From positions 1 through 64,000 of the forward strand of contig DATKVV010000053.1 of NCBI GenBank assembly GCA_035529895.1: a stretch of 64,000 bases of DNA. Direction: 5' to 3'. Position 1 is the first letter of the stretch, and every line of letters begins with the position of its first letter. Source of the DNA: JAUWKC01 sp035529895 (GTDB lineage: Bacteria; Planctomycetota; Phycisphaerae; Sedimentisphaerales; Anaerobacaceae). The notes beneath the pieces were generated by a model. The model worked only from the letters and a program-made list of their open reading frames with translations, searched no databases and was not told the origin of the DNA. The translations under genes and the position numbers were made by a program. This document shows, piece after piece, positions 43,210 to 51,466 of the stretch.

Positions 43210-43995
43210 GTGAACAGACCAAGAGGTTTTACATTAATAGAGCTCCTGGTAGTAATAGCCATAATTGCGCTATTGGTGTCGATACTTGTCCCGCCATTGA
43301 GCAAGGCAAAGGAGCAGGCCAAGGCAGCGGTGTGTCTGTCGAACCTCCACCAATGGGGCATTGTATTCTCGATGTATGTTGCTGATAATGGCGGCTTTTT
43401 CGTTAGCGGTGCGGAGGGGTCTATGGGCTATTGGTGGGTGGAACCGCTGCAGCCGTACTACGCGGATGCAAAGATACGACTCTGTCCGGCGGCCAAGAAA
43501 CCCTACGATAAAGGAGGGCAGGTCCCCTTTGGAGCGTGGAACGCCGCGCATGGGCTGGGGGAGTCCTCGGAGACTGAAGACTATGGCAGTTACGGCCCGA
43601 ATGGGTGGACCTGCAATCCCGAGCCGGGGGCAGACAACGTAATGGGACGCGGGCCGATTGACCTGTACTGGAGGACTGCCAACGCCAAGGGTGCGGCCAA
43701 CATACCGCTGTTTCTGGATTGCATGTGGGTTGACGCGTGGCCGAGGCAGACCGATGAGCCGCCGCCACACGGCCACTGGCTGGCGGATGAAGTCAACAAA
43801 AGCGAAATGAGGCGTTTCTGCATCAACCGGCACAATGAGGCGATAAACGGCGCCTTCATTGATTTCTCTGTCCGAAAGATAGGACTCAAGGAGCTGTGGA
43901 GGCTGAAATGGCATCGTGATTACGACGCCGCCGCTCCACCGCCGACGACGTGGAACGACCCGCAGCATTGGATGTACGGTATGAAGGACTATTAA
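43210..43995 (+). CDS. Type II secretion/type IV pseudopilin-like protein (copy 3)
   Basis: 261 residues from a GTG at 43210 giving the short leader VNRPRG|FTLIELLVVIAIIALLVSILVPPL. Globular region AAVCLSNLHQWGIVFSMYVAD and the end CINRHNEAINGAFIDFSVRKIGLKELWRLKWHRDY are closer to copy 1 than to copy 2. A weaker promoter-like pair TTGCTC-18 bp-GATACT lies near 43096-43125. The leader repeat of copies 1 and 2 is absent. The ribosome site is weak. Together the three genes occupy 2.8 kb without any secretion ATPase or inner-membrane component nearby. Confidence 0.84.
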   Translation: MNRPRGFTLIELLVVIAIIALLVSILVPPLSKAKEQAKAAVCLSNLHQWGIVFSMYVADNGGFFVSGAEGSMGYWWVEPLQPYYADAKIRLCPAAKKPYDKGGQVPFGAWNAAHGLGESSETEDYGSYGPNGWTCNPEPGADNVMGRGPIDLYWRTANAKGAANIPLFLDCMWVDAWPRQTDEPPPHGHWLADEVNKSEMRRFCINRHNEAINGAFIDFSVRKIGLKELWRLKWHRDYDAAAPPPTTWNDPQHWMYGMKDY

Positions 43996-44070
43996 GAATT
44001 GGCCGCAACCCAACTCTGCTGCCTCAGGCGGCTTTACGAAACGTCCAGGAAATATTAAAACTCTCCCCCC

Positions 44071-44099
44071 TTGACAATGCCGTGGGCCGGCTGTGTTTG
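44071..44099 (+). promoter_or_regulatory. Upstream copy of the topA promoter
   Basis: TTGACA, 17 bp, TGTTTG. The block from TTGACA to TTTGTCCGGTTTT resembles the promoter at 44341-44369 over about 40 bp. Confidence 0.5.
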
Positions 44100-44340
44100 T
44101 CCGGTTTTCTGCGGGATTGTAAGAATATTCCGTTTCCAAATAGAAGTGGAAAATGCCAACGGCAAAATGTATTGCCGAAGCCGCCGTTTTTCCCTTGCCG
44201 CCGGGCTTCAGCCGCTCGATAATGACCGCCTATAAGAATTGTCCTGAAGCCTGAGACTTTGGGGGTTGTTGCAAAGGCTCCGCGTTTGTGTAGCTCGTAG
44301 CGCCTTGAATTGCCGATTAACGGCGAGATTTTGTTTTTGC

Positions 44341-44369
44341 TTGACATATTTATGGCCTGGCTGTATTTG
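44341..44369 (+). promoter_or_regulatory. Proximal promoter of topA
   Basis: TTGACA, 17 bp, TATTTG, 84 bp before the ATG. It is the second copy of a duplicated promoter block. Confidence 0.58.
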
Positions 44370-44453
44370 TCCGATTTTAAATCTTGTTGTGAAAATCGCC
44401 GATACCGGTTATTTAGTCCTTTAGTGATGAGCAGATATTAACGATTTAAACTT

Positions 44454-46826
44454 ATGGCAAAATCGAGTTCAGCAAAAAAATCCCTGGTAATTGTCGAATC
44501 GCCCGCGAAGGCCAAAACGATAAACAAATATCTCGGCCCGGACTTCGAGGTAAAGTCCTCGATGGGACATGTTCGGGATTTGCCCTCCAAAGGGCTCAAT
44601 GTCGATATAGAAAATGGCTTTAAGCCGACCTATGAGATAATGCCGGGCAAGAAACGCACGGTCCTGTCGTTACAGGGCGCCGCAAGAAAATGCCGGGACC
44701 TCTATCTGGCCACCGACCTTGACCGTGAAGGCGAAGCCATTGCGTGGCACCTGGCGCAGATTCTTGGTGTTCCCGAAGAAAGAACCTACCGCGTGATTTT
44801 CAACGCCATAACTCAGTCGGCCATAAAACGCGCCTTTGCCCAGCCGGGCAGGCTGGATATCGACAAGGTCAACGCACAGCAGGCCCGGCGAATACTCGAC
44901 CGCATAGTGGGCTATCAGATAAGCCCGCTGCTGTGGAAGAAAGTTGCCAGAGGCTTGTCGGCCGGACGCGTACAATCCGTGGCCGTTAAGATAATCGTGG
45001 AAAGAGACAGAGAAATCCGCGCTTTCAAACCCGAGGAATACTGGCTAATCCCCGCGGTCTTCACGAGTGATTTGCAAAGCAGCTATACTGAGGATTGGCT
45101 CGATTTTATTACCCCAAAAACTGACGACGATAAGCCGCCCTCAGTTGCAGAACAAACTAAATGGCTCGTGGAACACAACGCCTTCAAGGCCGAGCTTGAC
45201 AAAATAGGCCTGGAAAAGTTCGAGGCATCCAACAAAGATGAGGCAGAGCGAATTTATAATGCGCTAAGGCAAGCGGACTTCAGCGTCGCCGACATACAGA
45301 CCAAACAGACCCTTTCCCAGCCGGCCCCTCCTTTTATCACCTCGACATTGCAGCAGGCCGCGGCCAATCGCATGGGATTTTCCACAAAGAGAACCATGAC
45401 CGTAGCACAGCAATTGTACGAAGGTATCGACATGGGCTCAATGGGCGCTCTGGGCCTTATTACTTATATGAGAACAGACAGCACGCACCTTTCAGAAGAG
45501 GCGCTCGGGGAGGCTCGCAATTATATTAACAGGCATCTCGGACCCGAGTATCTGCCTGAGAAGCCCAGGATTTACGCGTCAAAGAAGACCGCCCAGCAGG
45601 CCCACGAAGCCATCCGGCCGACGGACGTGGACCTGACGCCGCCTGAGTTAAAGGACTTCCTCACCAGCGACCAGTTCAAGCTGTACGATTTGGTGTGGCG
45701 CCGGTTTGTCGCCTGCCAGATGCCCCCTGCCACATGGGACGTAACGAACCTCGATATAGTGGCTCAGACGTCATTAGCCCCGTGTTGGTATAAGAGTACC
45801 GGCCGGGTCCTGGTTTTTGACGGCTTCACCAGAATCTGGTCAAATTCGTCCGAACAGCAGCTACTGCCGGTTCTGGCTGCCGGCCAAAAATTATCGGCCA
45901 TTGATATCAGGACGGAGCAGCATTTTACCAAACCGACGCCCCGCTATACCGAGGCGTCTTTGGTAAAAGCACTCGAAAAAGAGGGAATCGGCAGGCCGAG
46001 CACTTATGCCGCTATCATCAGCACTATTCAGGAACGAGGCTACGTCGAGCAGAAAGACAAGAAGTTTTATGCCACCGACCTTGGGGAGGTGGTTACCGAC
46101 AAACTTAACGAGTACTTCCCCAAAATAATGGACATTGCCTTCACCCGCTATATGGAAGAGCAGCTTGATAAAATCGAAGAGCAGCACATCGATTGGCTTG
46201 GCGTTCTCAAAGAGTTTTACGGCCCGTTCAAAGAAAGCCTCGAGACGGCGATGTCCCAAATGAAACATGCCAAGGCTGAGGTTACCCCGAGCGAGTACAC
46301 ATGCCCGCGGTGCGGCCGGGGGATGGTTTACAGGTTCGGCAAGAATGGAAAGTTCCTGAGCTGCGCGGGCTACCCCGCGTGCAAATTCGCCTGCCCATGC
46401 GATAAAGAGGGCAAAATGGTCGAAGAACGCAAGAGCGAACATAAATGCCCCGTCTGCGGCAAAGCTATGGTGCATAAGTACGGCCGATTTGGGCCGTTTC
46501 TGGGCTGCTCAGGTTATCCAGACTGCAAAACCATACTCAAGCTCGACAAGCAGGGTAATCTCTTGCCTCCTAAGCCTCCGCCGGGGCCGACGGGAATAAA
46601 GTGCTATAAGTGCAAAGACGGCGAACTGGTAATCAGACAGAGCAAAAAGGGGCCCTTCCTGGGCTGCAACCGTTTTCCCAAGTGCCGAACTATCGTTAGT
46701 CACCAGGAACTCGACCACTTGAGACTATTGCAATCGGCGGGAAAATGGCCGCCTCAAACGTGGGAGGAGGCCGACCTGATTCTGGGAAGAAAGAAAGCCA
46801 GGAAAACCGCCAAGGCCGAAAAATAA
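44454..46826 (+). CDS. topA: DNA topoisomerase I (type IA)
   Basis: 790 residues. The Toprim domain has SLVIVESPAKAKTINKYLG and LATDLDREGEAIAWHL. The catalytic Tyr is Tyr338 in GLITYMRTDSTHLS. AGRVQSVAVKIIVERDREI and EGIGRPSTYAAIISTI are also conserved. Three C-terminal four-Cys zinc ribbons follow (YTCPRCGRGM...CAGYPACK, HKCPVCGKAM...CSGYPDCK, IKCYKCKDGE...CNRFPKCR), then a basic tail. The enzyme relaxes negative supercoils. A terminator hairpin follows the stop directly. The ribosome site is weak. Confidence 0.97.
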   Translation: MAKSSSAKKSLVIVESPAKAKTINKYLGPDFEVKSSMGHVRDLPSKGLNVDIENGFKPTYEIMPGKKRTVLSLQGAARKCRDLYLATDLDREGEAIAWHLAQILGVPEERTYRVIFNAITQSAIKRAFAQPGRLDIDKVNAQQARRILDRIVGYQISPLLWKKVARGLSAGRVQSVAVKIIVERDREIRAFKPEEYWLIPAVFTSDLQSSYTEDWLDFITPKTDDDKPPSVAEQTKWLVEHNAFKAELDKIGLEKFEASNKDEAERIYNALRQADFSVADIQTKQTLSQPAPPFITSTLQQAAANRMGFSTKRTMTVAQQLYEGIDMGSMGALGLITYMRTDSTHLSEEALGEARNYINRHLGPEYLPEKPRIYASKKTAQQAHEAIRPTDVDLTPPELKDFLTSDQFKLYDLVWRRFVACQMPPATWDVTNLDIVAQTSLAPCWYKSTGRVLVFDGFTRIWSNSSEQQLLPVLAAGQKLSAIDIRTEQHFTKPTPRYTEASLVKALEKEGIGRPSTYAAIISTIQERGYVEQKDKKFYATDLGEVVTDKLNEYFPKIMDIAFTRYMEEQLDKIEEQHIDWLGVLKEFYGPFKESLETAMSQMKHAKAEVTPSEYTCPRCGRGMVYRFGKNGKFLSCAGYPACKFACPCDKEGKMVEERKSEHKCPVCGKAMVHKYGRFGPFLGCSGYPDCKTILKLDKQGNLLPPKPPPGPTGIKCYKCKDGELVIRQSKKGPFLGCNRFPKCRTIVSHQELDHLRLLQSAGKWPPQTWEEADLILGRKKARKTAKAEK

Positions 46827-46864
46827 GGCAGTAGCCGCGTCTGTCTGCACGCTACTGCCTCTTT
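46827..46864 (+). terminator. Terminator of topA
   Basis: A 9-bp stem GGCAGTAGC/GCTACTGCC with a 15-nt loop begins directly after the stop codon and is followed by TCTTT. Confidence 0.65.
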
Positions 46865-47041
46865 AGGAGGAAAGAAAAATGACACCATTATTATAACCAC
46901 TCAGTGCACCAGGTCAAGGTTTTTCCCGCTCAAAACGTAAAGACACTCTTATCGTACGGGCAAGCCGCGGGGGCGGGCCAAGGCGCCCAATTTCGAGACC
47001 CGTGAAGAATAGGCCCTGCTGCGGGTTTGGAAACTGAAGAG

Positions 47042-47070
47042 TTGTAAGACCGGCTTTTGAGAGGTATAAT
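47042..47070 (+). promoter_or_regulatory. Promoter of the groES-like gene
   Basis: TTGTAA, 17 bp, TATAAT. Transcription would start near 47077, after the TTG at 47073, so the ATG at 47109 is the start. Confidence 0.62.
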
Positions 47071-47108
47071 AATTGGAGCAAAAAGAGATATTGTTGGGGT
47101 TAGCACAA

Positions 47109-47429
47109 ATGAATGAACCTGGCAAAATCGGAGCAAAGCCTCTCGAAACGGTCGAGCCGATAGGCAAGCGGGTCCTGATTCGCAAAGATGAGGACAAGAA
47201 ACAGACAAAGGGCGGGATCCAGCTTCCCGACAATATAGAAATCCCCACTATAACCGGCCGGGTCGTGTCAATCTCCGCCGAAGTCGAAAACATGCCCGAT
47301 ATACCTCTGCGCCAATACGATAAGGTGCTGTTTAATCCCAAAGGCGCCATACCCGTTGACTTCGAAGGCGACAATCGTCTGTTTGTTGTAGACATCGAAA
47401 ACATCGTGGCGGTCTTCAGACAGGCGTGA
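47109..47429 (+). CDS. groES: GroES-family co-chaperonin
   Basis: 106 residues. The core ETVEPIGKRVLIRKDEDKKQTKGGIQLPDN fits the Cpn10 start (PLGDRVLV...GGIxLP), followed by ITGRVVSISAEVENM and a C-terminal DNRLFVVDIENIVAVF where GroES has its final strand. The roof and hinge are present, but the sequence is divergent, and no groEL follows, so it may be a secondary GroES paralogue. Its last 123 bp occur again at 50101-50223 as a truncated copy. Confidence 0.82.
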   Translation: MNEPGKIGAKPLETVEPIGKRVLIRKDEDKKQTKGGIQLPDNIEIPTITGRVVSISAEVENMPDIPLRQYDKVLFNPKGAIPVDFEGDNRLFVVDIENIVAVFRQA

Positions 47430-47574
47430 TATTGCCGACGCCGGGCTTTGCCGGCCCCGCATCAACTGGTGCACCAAGAAATCACCATTCGCTTTCCCAC
47501 AGAATTTCTGATATTTCTAACACTTGTGGGAACTTTTTACGCTTTGGTTACGACATTATCTGTGGTTCGAAAGC

Positions 47575-48084
47575 ATGACGGGCGCATTCAAGACTGAAAT
47601 CGAGGAACTCTGGACCCGGACGGCCGGCAAAATCCGGGCCTATGCGCTCTGTGTGTGCGGCAGCCGCGTAGCTGCTGAAGATATCCTGCAGGACTGTTAC
47701 CTCCGCGCCGTGCGGGGATGGATGCAGTTTGACGGCAGGGCAAGCAGGCAGGCCTGGCTGTTCGGAATTGTCAGGAAGGCATGTGCTGACTGGTGCAGGC
47801 AAGAGAAACGCAGAGCCACTGTAGTTCCTTTAGAGAGCCTGGATGAGTTTGGCGACAATACCCTTGAGAAGTCAGATATCGACCGCTTCGAGGCCGTGTG
47901 GAATGCCGTCGAAAACCTCGACGCCGAGCAAAAAGAGGTGGTTCATCTCAGATTTGCCGCCGGTTTGAGTTATGCTGAGATGGCACAGACCCTTGGGATA
48001 CCGGTCGGAACCGTGAGGTCGCGGCTGCACCGAGGATTGAATGCTGTAAGAGCACAGATTAGGGAGCAAGAAAATGGAACGTGA
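47575..48084 (+). CDS. ECF-type RNA polymerase sigma factor
   Basis: 169 residues from the ATG at 47575; the frame is open to 47524. Region 2 is visible as VAAEDILQDCYLRAVRGW plus RQAWLFGIVRKACADWCRQEKR. Region 4 is LDAEQKEVVHLRFAAGLSYAEMAQTLGIPVGTVRSRLHRGLNAVR. It directs RNA polymerase to a stress or envelope regulon. An 11-bp overlap with the next gene, a one-helix membrane protein, marks that as its anti-sigma. A GGAACTTTTT word at 47529 is compatible with an ECF-type -35 and autoregulation, but no matching -10 is clear. Confidence 0.9.
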   Translation: MTGAFKTEIEELWTRTAGKIRAYALCVCGSRVAAEDILQDCYLRAVRGWMQFDGRASRQAWLFGIVRKACADWCRQEKRRATVVPLESLDEFGDNTLEKSDIDRFEAVWNAVENLDAEQKEVVHLRFAAGLSYAEMAQTLGIPVGTVRSRLHRGLNAVRAQIREQENGT

Positions 48085-48610
48085 CACGATAGAACGGCTG
48101 GCCATCGATTTGGCCGCCGGCGAATTAAACGAGGATGCCGAAGCCTTGTTCAGAGAGTATCTTGCCGAGCACCCCAAGGCCAATAGATGGGCACAGAATA
48201 TGTCCCAGATTTATGACAAGACAGAGGCGGCAATTGAGGCAAAGATAAGTAACGCATACGCAGGTGTTGAAGTCGCCGCGGCCAATAAAAAAGCCTTGTC
48301 ACGGGCGAGATTGTGGCCGGTCGGCCGCTGGGCGGCGGTGGTGGCGTTTGCCATTGGCGTCGCTTTTGCCGTCGGCCGCTGGTCGGTTGTCACCGAAACC
48401 CGCAAACCTGTTGCTGTCAAGACCACCCTCCATCCTGCAGTAAGTCAAAACTTGCTTGATTTGAAAGCAAAGTACGAAGGCACCTTCTGGGCAGACAAAA
48501 TCATATCTTCCCTCGAACCCAAGCCCTATCCAAAACACAAAGGGAATAACTGGACTGGAACATTCTGGTCCAGCCTCAGACCATACATGAAGGAAAAGCA
48601 CGATGAATAA
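48074..48610 (+). CDS. Single-pass membrane anti-sigma factor-like protein
   Basis: 178 residues: a cytosolic N-terminal part (MERDTIERLAIDLAAGELNE...), one transmembrane helix at about 84-101 (RWAAVVAFAIGVAFAVGRW) and an external tail. No H-x3-C-x2-C zinc motif is present, so it is not a ZAS-type anti-sigma. Position (overlapping the sigma gene by 11 bp and the next gene by 8 bp) and topology are the basis for the assignment. GGGAG precedes the ATG. Confidence 0.68.
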   Translation: MERDTIERLAIDLAAGELNEDAEALFREYLAEHPKANRWAQNMSQIYDKTEAAIEAKISNAYAGVEVAAANKKALSRARLWPVGRWAAVVAFAIGVAFAVGRWSVVTETRKPVAVKTTLHPAVSQNLLDLKAKYEGTFWADKIISSLEPKPYPKHKGNNWTGTFWSSLRPYMKEKHDE

Positions 48611-50060
48611 TCACAGAATGAGTTATCTGTTCGTCGCTTGTTATGCGGCCGCAGCTTTCATCGCCGGCTGTATACCCGAAGACTCTCTGCAGTGGTCGCA
48701 GGATGGATCGGTGGGACTGCTAAGAATACAGTCCTCGCTCTACCTTGTGGACGGACAAAGTGGTGAGCTGACTGAGATTGCCCAAGCCAATATTGCTCCC
48801 TGGCCGGATATATCAAGAGACGGAAACATGGTCGCTTACTGCCAGGAGGCTGAGTCCCCGAACTTGTCCGAGGGATTGAAAGTGCTGCCCGAAGGTCAGG
48901 TGAAAATGATACAGCACTGGGCCGGGCAAATGGAAAAAGAAATCCTAAATAGCGGCGGATTGGTTGACGGCAAGTTTCCTTTACCTGAAAAAGGGCTGTT
49001 GGTGCCCGACGACTATGGCAACTGGGTCATTCGTTATATGTGCGAGAAAGCCGACAAAGACTTTCTGAACAAGCTGGGAAAAGGCGAGATTGAAAAGGCT
49101 AAACAAAAGCAACTCCGCTATATGCAGATCATCGCGGCGCCGACCAGGGCTCCCGGCGAAGGACGCGTCGTGGCCACGAGCTTGTTCAAAGCGATGGCAA
49201 CAAGACTCTCACCGGACGGTAAATTCGTGGCCTATCTGATGCACACACTGCGGGGAGAGATCAATAATACTCTTGAGGAATATGGCCTGTATGTGGCCTC
49301 ACTCGATGGCACGGTCAAGGCAATGCTCGTCAGTGACCGGGTCGCTGTCAGCTACGACTGGCGAGAAGATGGCAGAGCGATAGCCTATATGACGGCAGGT
49401 ACAGGATATGACGAGAGTCTTGTTCTGGGCACCATCCAGCAGCGAACCGTGGTTGACGAAAGCGGAAATCTCGTCAAACAGCCGGTCCCTGCTTACAAAC
49501 AAGGTTCTGCGGGAACTCACACATGCATAGCGGGCGAGAAAGACCTTGCCGGCATCCTATTTCATCCCTGGATGAAGGTCCAGTATGGGCAGTCCGGACG
49601 AATCTTCTTTTCGAGTGCGACTCTATCCCTGCCTTTAGGTTCAATGGACGAGCCGGGGTGGTCTCTGTTCTGCTACGACTCGGTGACTAGGTCCGTGGCA
49701 AACGTACTTCCCACAATTGCGTCGGATTTGGTTGGTCAAAACGTGGATGTCTTCGCCCTGTCACCGGATGGCAAAAGCGTTTTGCTGCCCATGGAAAAGA
49801 ACAGATTTGGTATCTACACATTCAGCGACGGCACAAGAAAAGTTCCGATTGAAGAAGCCGAGGCGTTTGGTAACGAGTTGGGCCTGGCCCCCGCATGGAA
49901 AGGAAATAATGAAATATCAGGTCTTGTGGCCGAAAACAGCCATTTTCTCGTCAAAAAAGGCAAGCAAAAACACCACCGAAGAGAAATAGTCGTTCTTGGC
50001 GCGGATGGTAAGCTTCGGCAGGTCCTCAGCCGGAACTGGCCCGATGACCTGATCCCATAA
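48603..50060 (+). CDS. Lipoprotein with TolB/WD40-like beta-propeller repeats
   Basis: 485 residues. The signal peptide MNNHRMSYLFVACYAAAAFIAGC ends in a lipobox with Cys23. Blades of the PD40/TolB kind are visible (WSQDGSVGLLR, ISRDGNMVAYCQ, LSPDGKFVAYLM, WREDGRAIAYMT, LSPDGKSVLLPM). It is translationally coupled to the anti-sigma gene by an 8-bp overlap, so it is likely a periplasmic sensor or target of the same sigma circuit. No catalytic residues are recognised. Confidence 0.75.
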   Translation: MNNHRMSYLFVACYAAAAFIAGCIPEDSLQWSQDGSVGLLRIQSSLYLVDGQSGELTEIAQANIAPWPDISRDGNMVAYCQEAESPNLSEGLKVLPEGQVKMIQHWAGQMEKEILNSGGLVDGKFPLPEKGLLVPDDYGNWVIRYMCEKADKDFLNKLGKGEIEKAKQKQLRYMQIIAAPTRAPGEGRVVATSLFKAMATRLSPDGKFVAYLMHTLRGEINNTLEEYGLYVASLDGTVKAMLVSDRVAVSYDWREDGRAIAYMTAGTGYDESLVLGTIQQRTVVDESGNLVKQPVPAYKQGSAGTHTCIAGEKDLAGILFHPWMKVQYGQSGRIFFSSATLSLPLGSMDEPGWSLFCYDSVTRSVANVLPTIASDLVGQNVDVFALSPDGKSVLLPMEKNRFGIYTFSDGTRKVPIEEAEAFGNELGLAPAWKGNNEISGLVAENSHFLVKKGKQKHHRREIVVLGADGKLRQVLSRNWPDDLIP

Positions 50061-50100
50061 TCTCACAAGGCCCTGCCGCACCCAGGTCTAATACTAGCGG

Positions 50101-50223
50101 CTGCGCCAATACGACAAGGCGCTGTTCAATCCCAAGGACGCAATTCCTGTCGATTTCGAAGGCGATAACCGTCTTTTTGTCGTACATGTCGAAAATGTCG
50201 GCGCCGTCTTCCGAAAGGCATAA
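50101..50223 (+). pseudogene. Truncated duplicate of the groES 3' end
   Basis: 41 codons (LRQYDKALFNPKDAIPVDFE, then GDNRLFVV, then HVENVGAVFRKA) match the last 41 codons of the groES-like gene (47307-47429) nearly residue for residue and end at the same place. An in-frame TAG lies at 50095-50097 and there is no start. It is a gene fragment, not a functional gene. Confidence 0.88.
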
Positions 50224-50299
50224 GAAATCTCCCGGAAGCAGGCATGACACCGTTCTGCGGCGCGTGACGCTACACAATGAATAATCCTCGGTTTCCTGC

Positions 50300-50328
50300 T
50301 TGGCGATTTTGTGCAATTGAAGTATATT
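50300..50328 (+). promoter_or_regulatory. Promoter of the YkgJ-type gene
   Basis: TTGGCG, 17 bp, TATATT, 45 bp before the ATG. Confidence 0.5.
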
Positions 50329-50373
50329 CTCCAGGGTATCTATTTGAAGAGCCGGGCTTGAAGGAATCGGTAT

Positions 50374-50640
50374 ATGCCTGATGGAAACAGAAATACCTGG
50401 TCTGCAAAAATCAAGAGGACATTTACCTCGGTCCTGCCCATTTCCAAAAAACGGAAAGGTCAATGCATTCGCTGTGGAGCATGTTGCAAATTGCCCAACG
50501 TCTGCACCTTCCTCAGGTACACCGCCGACGGCAAACCATGCTGCTCTATTTACATTATTCGCCCGTTAAACTGCAGGAAATACCCAAGAACCGAATCTGA
50601 ATTCGTTACCGCCGATACGTGCGGTTACAAATTCGATTGA
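50374..50640 (+). CDS. YkgJ-family cysteine-cluster protein
   Basis: 88 residues. The Cys signature is GQCIRCGACCKLPNVCTFL, then GKPCCSIYIIRPLNCRKYP and a final CGYKFD. This is the zinc- or iron-binding cysteine cluster of the YkgJ/UPF0153 family, whose function is unresolved. AAGGA lies 9 nt before the ATG. It is shorter than many relatives and has a basic N-terminal extension (KIKRTFTSVLPISKKRK). Confidence 0.82.
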   Translation: MPDGNRNTWSAKIKRTFTSVLPISKKRKGQCIRCGACCKLPNVCTFLRYTADGKPCCSIYIIRPLNCRKYPRTESEFVTADTCGYKFD

Positions 50641-50811
50641 GCGGCCCAGGGCATGTTTTGCAGCGCATGCGAGGCCACTTCTGCTCAGGCATCATAATAA
50701 TCCTTAGGGGGGCCGGGGGGGACGTATTAAGTTGTCTTTTCTTTCGAATGTTCCTCCATCCGATAGTTAAATTTTCCGGCCGGCCGCGGCGAAAACGCGT
50801 CCGGGCGGTTC

Positions 50812-51369
50812 TTATGCTCGGCGTTTTATCAGAAATACCATGCCGCTCAGGCCGAGCAGCAAAACCGTTGCCGGCTCGGGGACGCCGGTAACCGTCACAT
50901 TTCCGCTGACTCTTATACCTTTGACGGTGCCGCCGTCAACCCGACCAAAGATCATGTCGCCCATAGTCGCCTGTCCATAACCGCCTTCGTCCACGTAGAA
51001 ACTAATATCGGCGGTAATTCCGGGTGTCTCCGGCGACCCAAGCTGGATGGTAAACACGTCGAAGGGATACTCGGTCGCGGTGTCAGAGCCGCTCTTCGGC
51101 TCTACATTGCTCAGTATAGAAACCCACGTGGGCTGAGGAAGCATCGGAAACTTCACCCACAACTTTGCTTCGGTCAGCTCCCAGGTGTAATCGTACTGCG
51201 GAAAACCCGAATCAACGACCGAAGGTGAAGTCCAGGACGCACTGGCCGTGGCATCATAAGTCTCTAAGACGAAACTCCACTCCGCCGGATTAACGGTTAT
51301 CGCTGCTGCCGTCGAACCCAAAGCGGCTGTCAACACAAGGGATGTAAGAATCATTACAGACTTTTTCAC
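50812..51369 (-). CDS. PEP-CTERM-sorted exported protein
   Basis: 185 residues from a GTG with GGGG upstream. A signal peptide (MKKSVMILTSLVLTAALGSTAAA) opens it and a PEP-CTERM tail (VPEPATVLLLGLSGMVFLIKRRA) ends it, so it is sorted and cut by an exosortase-type system. The middle is beta-strand rich with no recognised domain. It is the last of four exported-protein genes on this strand; the neighbours at 51467 and 52836 also carry PEP-CTERM tails. Confidence 0.82.
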   Translation of the reverse strand: MKKSVMILTSLVLTAALGSTAAAITVNPAEWSFVLETYDATASASWTSPSVVDSGFPQYDYTWELTEAKLWVKFPMLPQPTWVSILSNVEPKSGSDTATEYPFDVFTIQLGSPETPGITADISFYVDEGGYGQATMGDMIFGRVDGGTVKGIRVSGNVTVTGVPEPATVLLLGLSGMVFLIKRRA

Positions 51370-51466
51370 TTCGGTTTTCCCCGCGAAAATCCCTTTCTCA
51401 CAGCGTTCCTGCTATAATGAACTAACGACAACTCACTTTTCTTGTTCATCAAACAATCGTCTTTCT

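Larger units (their letters stand above)
43996..44453. other. 458-bp region upstream of topA
   Basis: No gene is supported. It holds two similar promoters 270 bp apart (listed separately) and a short GCCG/CGGC hairpin before a T-rich run near 44314-44340. Confidence 0.6.

Noticed and set aside
47073..47108. TTG at 47073 as start of groES
   Set aside because: It lies at or before the transcription start predicted from the TTGTAA/TATAAT promoter.
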